From Trichoplax adhaerens (Eukaryota; Placozoa; Uniplacotomia; Trichoplacea; Trichoplacidae): a stretch of 64,000 nucleotides of DNA. This document shows positions 42,137 to 55,270 of this stretch, one piece after another. A program made the translations under genes and the position numbers. The notes below the pieces were generated by a model. It had not been told where the DNA came from. It saw nothing but the letters and a program-made list of their open reading frames with translations, and did not search any database. The DNA is taken from contig NW_002060947.1 in NCBI RefSeq assembly GCF_000150275.1, positions 6,287,211-6,351,210 of the forward strand, in the 5' to 3' direction. Each line of letters starts with the position of its first letter. Position 1 is the stretch's first letter.

Positions 42137-45100
42137 TTGGTAATTTTGCTAATAACAAAATCAAATTCAAAATGCCAAAATGGAATGTGCAATAATACCT
42201 TTGAACACGACTAATTATATCATTTAGTGGGGTACCATGGTGGTAAAGTCTTTTAGGATTGGTCTATCATGATTCGTGAACTTCTTTTCCAGTATTCAAA
42301 CCATACATGGCATCCTACTGGAGAGTGATAAACAAATTCTATACCATGCTTATTATTATCCTATTATTTCTTTAGATCTGATATGAATAAAGGTTACTTT
42401 TATGTTTCAAGGCTTTTTCTATAATGCACCGCCGAATCTATTATGCCCATTAAGCTAATAACGTGATCAAATTATTCAAATGCTCTTAATATCGGATAAT
42501 AGGCAGTATCTACCAAAAGAATAAGTCAAAAATAAGTTTCTAACTAACGAATGACAGTACTTGTGAGCAGCTATAAGGCATATTGCAAGTTATCCTAATA
42601 TCTGATGACTGTATTTGGTACAAGATTGTTTTTGTATCAACATGTTGCTGCTATAAAAATTAGCTTCGTTTTCTGAATAAATCATTTACTGAACTTTTAA
42701 TGCATAACTATCTGATGACTGTACGAGTATAAGATCTTGATCAACATGTTACCGTTTGTCACGATGTTGATTCTTGTTATGTGTAAATTAATTCTAGTTG
42801 GAAGTGCTAATGGACGATGACATGATTATGTTTATGATATTGAATTTAACACCAACCATATTATCTATCCAGTTATTGTTAATTTTAGTCTCTTAAATGA
42901 TTTAGTGGTGCTGATTCTCTAGGTCTTAATTAATCGTTAATTGATTTATATTAATTAAGGTTGTTTACTGTTAGATTCTATAGTATATTATATTATAAAT
43001 TTATCTCTCATTCTAATATTAATGTAAGTAAATTATACAACCGGCATATTTCAACAATGCCCCATTCGTTTAAGGCAAATGTACGTAAGCCAGTGTAGCG
43101 AATTAGTTGATTAGTTGCTATTTCTTTGTTGTACGATAAGGTCTATACTTTTCGGGTACTCTTAGAATAAAACTCATTCAGTTAAAGAACCTTCTAGCCA
43201 CTTATAATACTTGCGAGTCTGTAGTTGGTCAAACTCGTGGTATTTCTCCTTAGTTAGTAAGATTCCTGAAGTAGCTAGTAGCCAAGTTTGGACGATCACA
43301 AAGACGACGTTGTGACACTGTTATAAAAATCGGCTTCGTTTTATAAATTCTTCATTTGCTGAACTTTCACACTCGTAGAACATTCCTTATAGCATTGGCT
43401 ATGGTTCACGAAATGAATTGGAAAGAAATTTTATTTTATTGTGCATTCTATAGAACTAAAGCGACATAGCAGTTTAATTAACAGAATGACAATAAATTTT
43501 GATACTAGACATGGTTACTCTTAATATGCCCAAAATGAATGATGCCTTATTGTGGAATGGTACTTATGAGGTAATCGAGCCAAATCGAATCGATTGAATC
43601 ATGGAAAAGATGGAACTACTGTTATGTTTAAGCTAGAATTAGCTATTTAGGCTTGATAGAATCCAGACGGCTATCTATCTGGCCGCTAGAAAATCATTTA
43701 TTTATTATTTATTATGCATGCGTATTTCAATAACAATTCAGCGTCGGAGAGCTATTGCACCTACATTGCATGATATTTGTTGGTATGAATGGTTTATTTG
43801 CATTTCCTATAAATAATATTGAATCCCTTATTATATAAAGAAGAATAAACGAGTTGGACGTAGACTGTGATTATAAATATTCCTAAAACGTGTTACTCAG
43901 CCACGATAATGTTGAAAGATCAAAGACGGCGAATAGTTTTGATCTTAAAGTATTATAAATATTGACCTTAAATTTGAAAATACATCTCGTTTCCACGATT
44001 CAAGATTCTTATGATAATATCAAGGTAGAATGATGCAAATTTTATTATAATTGCCAATTAATTTTAATTACAGCTATCTAGTTCGATTGTAAAATAATCT
44101 AATGTATTCCTATGACTGTAGTTTTACTTTTTTAAGCAATAACCACCATCAAACTACTGCTTAGAGTAATTATCAACTATTTTAAAATGAACTGTGCTCA
44201 ATTTAAGGGCATTTTGACTGAAATATTGGAATATTATCGGTAAAATGGAGAAATATAACACAATATTTCATGGTGCTAAAGTCAAAACATGAGTTAAGAA
44301 CGATAAACATGAGCGTGAATCTTGGACATTCCTTGTTCTAGAATCCATAGCGTACGGAAACTTGTTTTAGACAACTGTTGGGGATTTTGGAAAGATCACA
44401 CCAACAATTTTTAGGTATATAATATAATATTTAGGTTATGTCGAAAGCTGAAACGACAATGCAGCTTTTAAACTGAGCGTAATATAGTACTAAAATTGAA
44501 ATTGAATTCATTTTTGCCGTTATAGATTATATGCCGAACCTTTCTCAGGTCTAGTAATATCTTAAAAATGCTAGATAGAAGATAGAATTACTGAAATAAT
44601 GTGCGAAAATTAAAAAATAAAGGCTATGAGTTAGTGAAATTGAAATTTGAATCCAGTTTATGTTCTATACGTAATTAAATATAAAATTGCAAGATTTGGT
44701 GATTTATTGATAATATTTTAGATAGACGGTAGAATTGCTGAGATAATGTGCGAGATTTTGAGAAATAAAGGCTATGGCCTTTCAATTGTAAGATTTGGCA
44801 ATTTATTAACAATATTAGATAGTGGATCGAACGATTGAGATAATGTGCACAATTTGAGTGATAAAGGTTATAAGTTAATGAGCTGAACTTTGAATTCAGT
44901 TTGTGTTATAATGGAATATATAAACGTAAGATTTGGTAACGTATTGACGATGTTTGATAGAAGATAGAATTACTGAGATGATATGCTATGAGATAATATA
45001 CTAAATTTGAGGAATGCAGACAAGAATTGTGAATTGAAACTGGAATTCAGTATATGCTGTTAAAATTTGTAAGATTTGGTGTTGTATTGATGATGTTAGA

Positions 45101-46640
45101 TAGAGGATAGAATTAATAAGAAAATGTGCGAAATTTAAGAAATAATGAGTTAATACATTGAAACTTGAAATCAGCTCATGCTATTATAACCTGGGGGATT
45201 TGGTAATATATTGATAATGTTAGGTAGATGATAAAATTACTTAGATAAAGCGCGAAATTTGAAGATTAAAGGAATTAATAATTAAAATTTGAATTCTGTT
45301 TATGCTGTTATAATGGAATAAATAATTGTAAGATTTGGTAACATGTTACTAATGTTAAATGAAATGATGAAATGACTGAGATCATGAGCAAAATTGAAGG
45401 AATAAAGTCTTTGAGTTAAGGCAATAATGAAATGATCGATTTCTGTTAGAGTAATAGTGTAACGAGGTAATAGAATAATCTACCGTAGTATGGTGTAACA
45501 GATAATGATGCAAAATCATCTTTTCAACTTTCTCATTTGTTTGGGGTCATGAAGATCTTCTTTATTGTATTGCTGCTGTTATTAATCATACAGTAATACT
45601 CTTATATTGAACGTGACAAGAAATTCAAATTCTTTGCAAATAATTGAATCTATCCAAGTCTTTTGAGTAGAACTTAGCAATTGCATTTATAGATGCGGCA
45701 AACCGTGTCACTTTAAATCGTAGATAATTTTAAGAAAAGGATAACATAAATTTTCGAACAATTTAACGTGTTATACAAGTTCGTATAGACGCATACATCG
45801 CCAGTCTAGCAATATTGCTAAGAGTTGATCAGGAAATACCAACTAGCTCAGGAATAGATTAGCTGTTTAGCATTCATTCTCTTTCATGTTCTCTTTCATT
45901 ACACAATTACTACCAGTACTATAGGAATTGCCACTTAAGTAGTAGTTAGAAAGTCGCCTTAACGAATGTAGATAATAAATTTCTTCAATAAAATGGTTAA
46001 TTTTACAAACGTATTCCACAGCAATATAAAACATTACAGCTACTATTTTGATTCATCTAATCATTAATCAGTTTCATTCTAAAGTTATAACTAATTGTAT
46101 CCTAAATTGAGCATCTGAAGTCAAATAGTTAGCTTGCATACTCATTGAGTATATATTAGTGATAATTGTTATTGTTAACGAATAAATTCGTTAGCAGGTC
46201 TTGAAAGATGGAAATTATTACAAATATGGTATTTAAGATAGATACAGAACGCGAAATAAATCGCCAACTGTTGAAGGTTAGGGTTAGTCTCTGGAAATTG
46301 AAGATTTAAATTAGAGTAATTACAAGTTTTCATCATCCAAGTGATAATAACAGTTCAATCTATGATTATGAATAAACAAAAAAATGCTATGATAGACTAG
46401 AATCGATATTAGTTAAAACCACTCTTTCAGGACAGGAAATTGATGCAACTAGTAGCTATAAATGCTGTAATAGCTTACAACAGGTCAAATTAATAATAAA
46501 AGGGGAAGTGATGAAATCAAGTTAAATTTAGATAAATTTTTTTATCAATACATCGTCAAAATTGAATGCTGGCTTTAATATCTATCGAAAAAAGACCAGC
46601 CAATGAATCTCTTTTCACTTCAAAAACTTTCCTTTTTCTC
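42137..46640. other. Intergenic region between GDPD-beta and the PAS-domain gene
   Basis: 4.5 kb from the 5' end of GDPD-beta to the 3' end of the PAS gene. A loose duplicate block marked TATCTGATGACTGTA occurs at 42597 and 42709. A seven-copy array occupies 44540-45440. No convincing coding sequence on either strand. Confidence 0.65.
44540..45440. repeat. Seven-copy direct repeat, period about 95-145 bp
   Basis: GATAGAATTACTGAGATAATGTGCGAAATTT variants (given here in part as GAATTACTGAGATAATGTG) at about 44577, 44720, 44816, 44954, 45097, 45219 and 45356, with linking GTAAGATTTGG and GAATTCAGTTTATGC blocks. Confidence 0.8.
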
Positions 46641-49600
46641 CTAACTGTTAAGGCTAGTCAGGGCGTTATTGGAAGGCGAGGAAGGTGATAAATGGCTACT
46701 GCTACTTGCACTGCTACATTTAGACGGACTTGAAATAGATGCATAACTCGAGTAATTTGCTTCTATAAAGCGATTGATGGATATATCATCAAATGACTGC
46801 GCATTCATTCCTGCATATCGGTCTCCATTTTGATCGCCAATGTAACCCCATTCGTCGATTGTACTTTCACGACTAGAGTAAGGCTCTGAATAACGCCTTA
46901 CTCGATTGCTTTTCTCCTTTATATTTTCTGCCACTTCCGAATTGCATTGTGCAATTTCGTCAATCTGTTGATGATCTGTCGAAGGTGAAGGTTTTGGACA
47001 AGTCTGTAATAACTTTTCTAGTTCAGACGGTCCATCCTTTGGCTTTTGACGTTGATATTCAATTTGAGTTTTCAACCATCGAGACATGACCATTTTTTGC
47101 ATCAATTTCTGCCTGTCTCCTTCTGATAATCGACGTCTTTTATTCAAGGCATTTAATAGCAGTGTGATATTTCCAGCTTTAGCTTGAATTTTACATTGAC
47201 GCTGTTTGCTTGTATTTCGACGACCTGCCGTTGATTTCTTCTTACCCATATTCAATCTGTTTTGCTTTTCATAACCTGAAACTGATGGTTTATGGCATAG
47301 CGGCTTAGGTTGCGCTTGTTGAGCTAAATTGGCCTCGGTACTCATCTATGAAAGATAATTAAGGTATAATCATTTAAGTAATTTACCTCAATAGCTTAGT
47401 AATTATTAAATCTATCTTTAACTATATCTGGTAATGAAAACAATTAGTAAATAAGCAAGTCTAGTTAATGCAGTAAGATATATTGCTTTAATCCTTTCTT
47501 ACCAGCGTCGAACTTGAGGAGTAACTTTTTAAGTTCATGGTAGCTGAAGTATCTGGCATCGTGTAAGAGCAATTGACTAATTCTTGTTGGTTGGGGTAAG
47601 AACAGTTGTAATTTTTTCGGCTATCTTCACTAGTATATTGTGTAAAACTGGGTATAGCTGTATAACCATGACCATATTGAAAGATTGGTTCTTCCATGGA
47701 TAAGGTACTTGTTGTTGGATTAATGATAGGAGCAGATGGGTAATTTCTAGTGGTCGCTGGATAAAATAGGTCGTTATAATCATCAGAGCTTGTACTAGCG
47801 AAAGACTGATCGATATCGACATTCGGCGCACTAACAGAAGCTGCCATATCATGAAGCTGAGACATGGTAGGCTCTTGGTTTGACATGGCAGTCATGACTG
47901 AGCTAAAAGTAACATTATCACTGGATACTGATGTTGAAGTCGAGTTAAAATCAAATGTATCCATAGAAGATTGACTGATTGGGCAAGTGCTGCCCGTTGT
48001 TGTCGTCAATGCTACCGAGTGTTGTGTTGATGGATAGGAATAAGCAATTTCTTGATCTAAATCAGTGGTTAAATCCATCATTTCTTCAGTAGGAGATCTC
48101 TCATTGGCTAAAGGCGACGGCTGATATTGGATATCATTATGCCTTGATGGTGAAGGATTTCCTGCCGTAGTGATTATGGGCGAAAGGGGATCCGAAATAG
48201 GGCTGTTCGAGTTGCCTATGCCATGGCTACCCTTAGAAGTATCATTTTGGTAAGCTGGCTCAGAAGATGCTTGAATTTTATCTTCTGCTTTCCTAATAAT
48301 TGAAAGTTCTATTGATTAATTGTATACTTCTACCATATTCTATCTCAATATACGAGTATTACAGACAAGCAGCGTAATCGACATACCTAATGGCAACGTT
48401 GTCACTTATTAAGTAATCAATTTCTCCATTCTGTTGCCGAGAGACGCCAATATTGGATTTTAGCCATGTACAGCTGCCACTTTTCGTTAACAGTCGGTAC
48501 AGCACATGATGACAATGGCCTTCATTAATGGCTATAAAAATAACACGAAACATGGTGATGATTAGCAATTGAAAATTGATGTTAGCCTTAGAGTATAAAC
48601 TTGATAGACTGATAGCACAAAACATGGCGGTAGTTTACGATTGAAAATCAATGTTCTGTATTGCTTTCACGTTAAAGTGCAAACTTGATAAACTGACAGC
48701 GAATAGAATCTTAAACAATGTCTGTCATGGAAAAGCTATGGTTGACTTTAAAGGTTATATTTGATAATAAATAAAACTTTACCAATTATCGCATTGAATT
48801 TACTAACTTTAAAGATGCCAAGTTACATTACAGTAAATACAATCGGATCTGACCAATTTGATAGGCTGTCTATCGCAAAATTTATTGCAATAACATCGTA
48901 GTAATTTATTGTTTTAATTGTAACATATCGAAATAGATTGTAGAAGGTAGGATAGGAATCATTTGTTACCTGATTTTTGGGCTTCCTTCAAGATTGAAAC
49001 ATCTTCCTCATGAATATAGTTAAATATTGGCTGACCAATCATTTCATGGAATGCATACCCAGTAATATCAGTAAATCTGCAGCGTATTAATATACAAAAT
49101 AAATCAATTTCTGATTATTTATAAGCTATTTAGTAGAACATGATGTAGATGAGAACAATTTAAGTATTACTTGGCCGTTAATGACAGTTCTGCTTTTACT
49201 GCTACATATGAATTCTATTACTACTGCACAAAAAGTATTCTAGAACGGATTTCGCTATCGTAAATGAAAGTGACGTATGGAACAAGCATATTCTACAGCG
49301 TAAAGAAATACCGTTGATCAATTTGCTGCACAATTCCGTTAACATCGCATAGCATTCTTGCATTGCCATTGGGAAGATCGCAAAGCGATGAACTTTTCCT
49401 TTTGCTAGCTAGTCTTGCAATACCGGTTAACCAAATATCGCGCACCAACTCAACATTATTAGACCCAGATGCTGGATTTGGTGAGGCAAGTGGAAAGCAA
49501 GAAGTCATAGCTAGTCGGCTAGATGCGGATAAGCTATAGTGATCTCCAAATTGGTTATTGCGTTGATTTAGTGACTGCATTTTATCAACCGCTGTAATAG

Positions 49601-51140
49601 AATAGATCAGGAAATTAAAATACGATAGAGGTAAAAAGTTGTTTACAAAGCCTTAAATTACTCCATGCCTTGAGATTGCCTCTATCAGATGTATTTTGCA
49701 ATTTTAAATGTTAAGATTATTGCGATCAACTAACCCACTTGAGTGCAATGTATAAATCCCGAGCATTGCAATTTGTAGAAAGAAGTTCTATCGACATTTT
49801 CAGAGATTCTGACTGCAAACGATAATTTTTGTCTGTTGCAGTGATTGCAAAAAAATTGAGGTTTGACCATTCCTATTGAAGAGAAGGAAAGAATGGATAA
49901 CTTTAAATACGTTCTAAAACGGCTTAATCTTAGAGATTTGCTAGTTTTATATCCGGTAGATCATAAATAATGGATACCTTTGCAATATAGCTACATACCA
50001 TACCGTACCTGATATTGCTGAACCGATTGAGGAACCAGAAATAGCAGGACAACCTGTTGAGTGATTGTGGAATTGATCTTGCAGTTGGATTACATCTTCA
50101 TGATGAGCATAGGTGAATAAATTTCCTCCAATAACGTCCATCTACACCAAATTAATCAAGTTGATAAATATTAGATATAATATGAATAAAGGCTCTTCAA
50201 TAATACTTAGTAACCAAAGCTAACTAGGCCCATTGTGAAATGAAGGCGATGAATGGACATAAATTCTTAATTTAATACAGCTACGTTGTTTCGTTAGGTA
50301 ATTTTTTACTTCAAGGGCTACCTTACATAGTATAAACTTATGAAAACAATTTATTATAGATCATGAACGGTTTTCGATGATCGATACCTTACTTTCTAAT
50401 CATACTACGACTAAAGATTATCAAAATGTGAGGTTGCTGAAGCTCCATCAAATTTTTTGCTGTGATATATCAATTTTAGTCTAAAAATAAAGCGTTCAAA
50501 AGCGATTTTCCAGTATTGTGTGCGAACGTTATGTCTTAATCAGGGTCAATAAAAATATGTAGTAGTTATTCCTTGAAATATAAATGAAATCATACCAAAG
50601 ATCGAAAGCAATTTCTATTGAAGATTATAATCAAGACAATTTGATCCGTGCTTTCTATTACTTTAATAAATACTTTTAATGTATGGCACTAAATCATGCT
50701 AGAAGTTCCATATTATTACCTCGATCAATTTTTTTAAGATCTGTGTTTACAAGTTTATTAACGTTCCTACTATAAAAAATATTGATTGATAATGCTGCAA
50801 AATGTTCATTAATTCATATAATTGAACTACAGCTGCAAACATAGTCTGATCGGAACATAAAGAGAATAAAGTATAAAATAGAGGTAGAATTTTTACCTTA
50901 TTACACTTAAGAACTGTCTCAATACTAGGAGAAACGAATAATATATGGCCTGATCGTGACATGACGAATAGAAATCCATCAATTGCCTGCAAAGAAAACG
51001 AAATTGTCAGATTTAGATTCCATGATGTGCCAATATCAAGAGCTAAATTAATACATCAGTGAAAGCAGAGATTTTTACTTCTAACGCCAACTGTGATAAT
51101 TGGTAATTATCATCTTGAAAATTTGAGGATGGCTGATTGT
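46641..51140 (-). CDS. PAS-domain protein, probably bHLH-PAS transcription factor, 5'-incomplete
   Basis: Nine phase-consistent exons, 5' to 3': 51079-51140, 50897-50986, 50009-50141, 49735-49872, 49312-49591, 48970-49076, 48387-48531, 47503-48292, 46641-47345, giving about 815 residues. PAS-A: ALEAIDGFLFVMSRSGHI, LFVSPSIETVL, then YAHHEDVIQL and SFAVRI. A Ser-rich linker with a basic patch (ASKRKSSS) precedes PAS-B: IVQQIDQRFTDITGY, IFNYIHEEDV, VLYRLLTKSGSCTWLKSN and EIDYLISDN. The next exon encodes a Ser/Thr/Pro-rich region, and the last a strongly basic segment (KKKSTAGRR, NALNKRRRLSEGDRQKL) and a poly-Ser tail, fitting a nuclear regulator. Two PAS domains with low-complexity C-terminus is the layout of bHLH-PAS factors (ARNT, CLOCK, AHR, NPAS). 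I could not assign a subfamily. No bHLH exon was found; another exon may end at 51281, but its start is unclear. Introns over 300 nt: 48532-48969, 50142-50896. Confidence 0.8.
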
Positions 51141-51319
51141 CTGATTTAACATGATTTAATCATATCGGTTAGAAAATTAATAATTTAATAGCTGAATCAT
51201 ATCTCTGAACATAAATATGCCACTACTATACTGATATATACAAGATACAAATTTTGTCTAGTACAACAAATTTATCTTACCATAATCTTCCTGTTCTTGA
51301 GTACTGTAAGTCATCAATA

Positions 51320-51600
51320 GTCTTTCAATGAAACTTTTAAGTTTCTCATCACTAAATTTACTATCAAAATGAATAAAAGTACATTCTAAGAGATATGTAT
51401 CAATAGCTTATTCATTACAGCATGAAATTCTTATTCTTAAATTTGCTATTAAATGAATAAAAATTTATTCCACGAATATATAATATCATTAGCGTATTCA
51501 TTACGACATTAAATCCTTATGCTTAAATTTGCTATCTAAATGTATAAAAATTCATCTTAAGTATATATGTATGTCATTAGCGTATAAATTCTAGATAAAA
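51320..51600. repeat. Three-copy direct repeat, period about 86 bp
   Basis: CTTAAATTTGCTATCAAATG variants at about 51350, 51436 and 51521, followed by AATAAAAATTCAT and TTAGCGTATTCATTA. The first copy abuts the possible PAS-gene exon ending at 51281. Confidence 0.7.
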
Positions 51601-54600
51601 TAAATTCTTTGTCTGTCTTAATATGTATTGATAGCAACAATACTGTACAAAGTATTTTTTATAAAATAAACTTATGCTCGTGTCTGATTTATTCACGATA
51701 ATTTATTATCATACAGATAATTTTATAACAGATTAGATGTAAAGCAATTCGAACCGTAATGAATCGTTTAAGTAAAAATTCAAGGGATATGCAGTCGTTA
51801 TTAAATTAGCACATTTATTTACGTGTACTAATAGAATAATAGTGTACAAATTATCCTTAAAATTTAAGACTAATCTCGCCTCTAACTACCGTTTGCCGTG
51901 ACTGATTAAATATATTGTATTAAATTTTCAATGGTAAATTAAAATGTCATTTAGCTCAATTAAACTAATTAAATAACATTTATGGGATATATTTTTGCGG
52001 CATTTATAGCAGATACATTCCTATATGCTTATAGTCTAATCTTACATTAATTGTTTATCAAAAAATCTAGAATACACCGTACTTGTTTTTAATTCTATAA
52101 TCATTAGGGATCACGCAGATATTTGCTAAGATACTTCGATGAATACAATTAAATGTAATTAGTACTCAAATAAAAAATTAAATGAGATATATTTATATAA
52201 GTAACTGCTAGTATCTATATTATAATTATATGAAGACTGGTTGAATTTTCCATATAGGCGTTTAAATAAGATTATACTGATGTTAATAATGGATTGAAAA
52301 CTTTTTCATTCTGTTTATTTGAAAGAAAAAATGCGTCTGTCGGCTTGTTGACATTACTGGTGCGATATCCGATGGAACGTAATAATATTGGTTAGGTATA
52401 ATTTTGAAAGTTTTGTGGCCTTACAATTATCTTCGAAATTATGCAAATAAATAAAAGGATTTGTATACTTTGTATCGGTTAATCTTATAGAGTAAGTAAT
52501 ATATTAGGTTTGTTTTGAATAATTATAAATTCATAATACCAAGTTATAATCACTAATATTAAGCTGTACAGAAAGCTTAATTTGTGGCACGATTGCTACG
52601 ATAATGCGCAAATTCTTTATCACGCAGGGGTCTAAATTAATTTAATGTATAAGTGTATTCTCCGTATGCAAATGCAGAGAATAGAAATGTCTTAACTGTT
52701 TTGAAAAAAAATTTTTAGTTGTATCGTATGATTTTTAAGATTAATAAATACAGAAGTCATTTTCCGCACGTTTTTAGCGTCTTCTTAGGTCTGAGTTGAA
52801 TTTTGGTGATTTTTTTATCCTATGTTTATTCTAAGAAATCCTATTCATGGTACAAATCTATTTAATACTGTTGCATTGAATGCTCATAAAAGAACTTACG
52901 TGTATAGATGCTCCTCTTCTTGTGGATTAATCGTTTCCATTTTAACTCAATTTCCAACGATTATAAATTAAAATCGCTATATAGAGATGAAATCAATTTG
53001 AGTAAACTTAATTATCGGGAAAGAATTGAGTTGATGATAATTAGAAGTGCTGAGATGAAAGATAAGCATTTAAAAATGAAAAATTTTCCCTTTTTCAGAC
53101 AAAAACATTGCTTAACATTAGCCTCTAATATTGCATGAAAGTTCAATTTTTTACCTTCAAAATAGGTTTAGTATGCCTTTCTTCTTCAGTAGTGTAAATG
53201 TTACTTAGGGTTGTTTCGTTGAGGTATTCACAGGTTAACTAAAGTAATTTCAAGGTTCCTAAAGGAATTTATCCTTTGAACCTCAGTAAAAGTTTATTTA
53301 TATTCTTGTCCAAGTAGCCAATCAATGATTTTAAATAAGATATTCCAATAAATAAATCTGGCGACACCCTCCATCATTTATTCAAGGCAATGGTATTATT
53401 TTGAGTGATAATATTGTCAGTACCATGCAAGAATGCTAATTAGTCACGAAAGTAGCACGAGCTAGTCCAATGTGATCTTTCATGATGTTGAAAGCTATAC
53501 AGTGAAGGCGATATTATTAAAGTTACGTCAAATTGTTATAGATATTGCTAAAATCGCTGGCAGGTGGTCTCTCTAGTTCAATATAGCCAATAAAAGATAT
53601 GGAATGAATATGAGGTCACGGCGGAATTTATTTATTCTTGGAAGTTGTTTAGATTTTTAAGCAGCTTAGAATAACAGCAAGCTTACTGACTTAAGACAAG
53701 CATGAAATTTTACTATATGCATGAATATGCAATAACTAGTCACGTTTAGAAATAACTGCAGTATGTTTCAATTTTATGAGTATAGATAGTCCAGCTAAGA
53801 AATTTATGACGTATTCTCTCAAAATTAACTGCTAAAAAATCCATCATGCATCATTTTTTAATCACCTAATCAAGTATTGCACTTAGAACTTGTAAGTAAC
53901 TAGAAGTAGTCGAGAATATCGTCTGATCTATGCTGAAGAAATCAGAAAAATTATGTACTAGTAAGTTATTAATCAGGCTGATTTAAGATAGCATATAAAT
54001 TCTACAAGCCGATTATTTCTTCCTACTCTATATACATTTAAATCGCTAGCGATTATGCCTAAATGTTATTATTGATCTCAGAAGAACTTAGCAAGCACTA
54101 CTGATAATATAGGATAGATTTGGAAGCAGGCAGAATTCATAAATTGAAAATTTAGAAAGTATCGAAATCCCTTATAATAGTTTATCATATCTTTTTGCGT
54201 AATACTTGGCTGTATTTTGATTTGATAATTTTATACACGTATAACTTCTTATGGTGTCGTAATAAATTCAAGCAAATGTTATATTCAATTTATCTGTATA
54301 AATGCTAAATATTAGTATAAAAAAGTCGTATATTACGACTTCTTGACAGTAAACAGTTATGTCTACTTAGTTACTTAATATTGGGTAACAATTTTTTTGT
54401 AACTTCACTCTTTATAAAATAGGATTGAATTAAGAATTAAAAAGGAAGGATTTTGTCAAAAATAGAACAAGAGTATAACTGTCAATTGTAGTCGTATCTT
54501 ACTTGTCTAATTATATTCGGCTAAATCTATTATCATCAGTTAGATTGCTCAATATTGTAGTAACTTCTCCAAAATACTTTGGAATAATCAAAATACAAGT

Positions 54601-54719
54601 ATATTAAGTATAGTCTTTGATATAATCTATTCGTAATTATTCATCAGAGGATATTGTATCGCTTCACTTGGACAGTACGGGATTTGAGTTATCTCAGTAA
54701 TAATTTAATTTTAGTTGAA

Positions 54720-55270
54720 AGTGATAAAAGGAAAGTTTTTAATAAACTTTATCGTCGTTGTGACAAATTACGGCTTAGGTCTTACCACATTCTGATATCA
54801 GAATAGATTTTAGTTGTTATTAGCTTTTTTACGATTGATGATGGGGAGAATTTAATTTTACAGTATTTAGATAATCTAAATAAAAATTAATATGAGATAG
54901 ATAGTTGTGCGAAAGTCATAACCATGTAAATGCAATTTTACCATAAATTATTGCATTGAATTTTATAGCCTGAGTATAAAGTATAAAAAAACATTAAGTT
55001 GAATTATGGAGTAATTTGAGTATAAAATTTAACAGCTATTTTCCTCGTTGTAACAGATTATAGTTTAGATCTTACATCATTCTGATATCAGATTAGATAT
55101 TACTTATAACCAACTTTGTTTATAGTTGATGCATGAGCAGAATTTAACTTCGCAGTATTTAGATAATCTGAATAAAATTTAGTATGAGATGAATAGTTTA
55201 TGATAATCATAAATGCAATTTTACCAAAAACTGCGATCATTAAACTTTATAATCTGAGTATTCTGCGAAA
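54720..55270. repeat. Two-copy direct repeat, period about 292 bp
   Basis: CAGTATTTAGATAATCT recurs at 54861 and 55153. The copies also share ATTCTGATATCAGA, AATATGAGAT-like sequence and AATGCAATTTTACCA. Confidence 0.75.

Noticed and set aside
52908-53138. 76-residue + strand ORF
   Set aside because: Lys/Asn/Ile-rich composition typical of random A+T-rich sequence.
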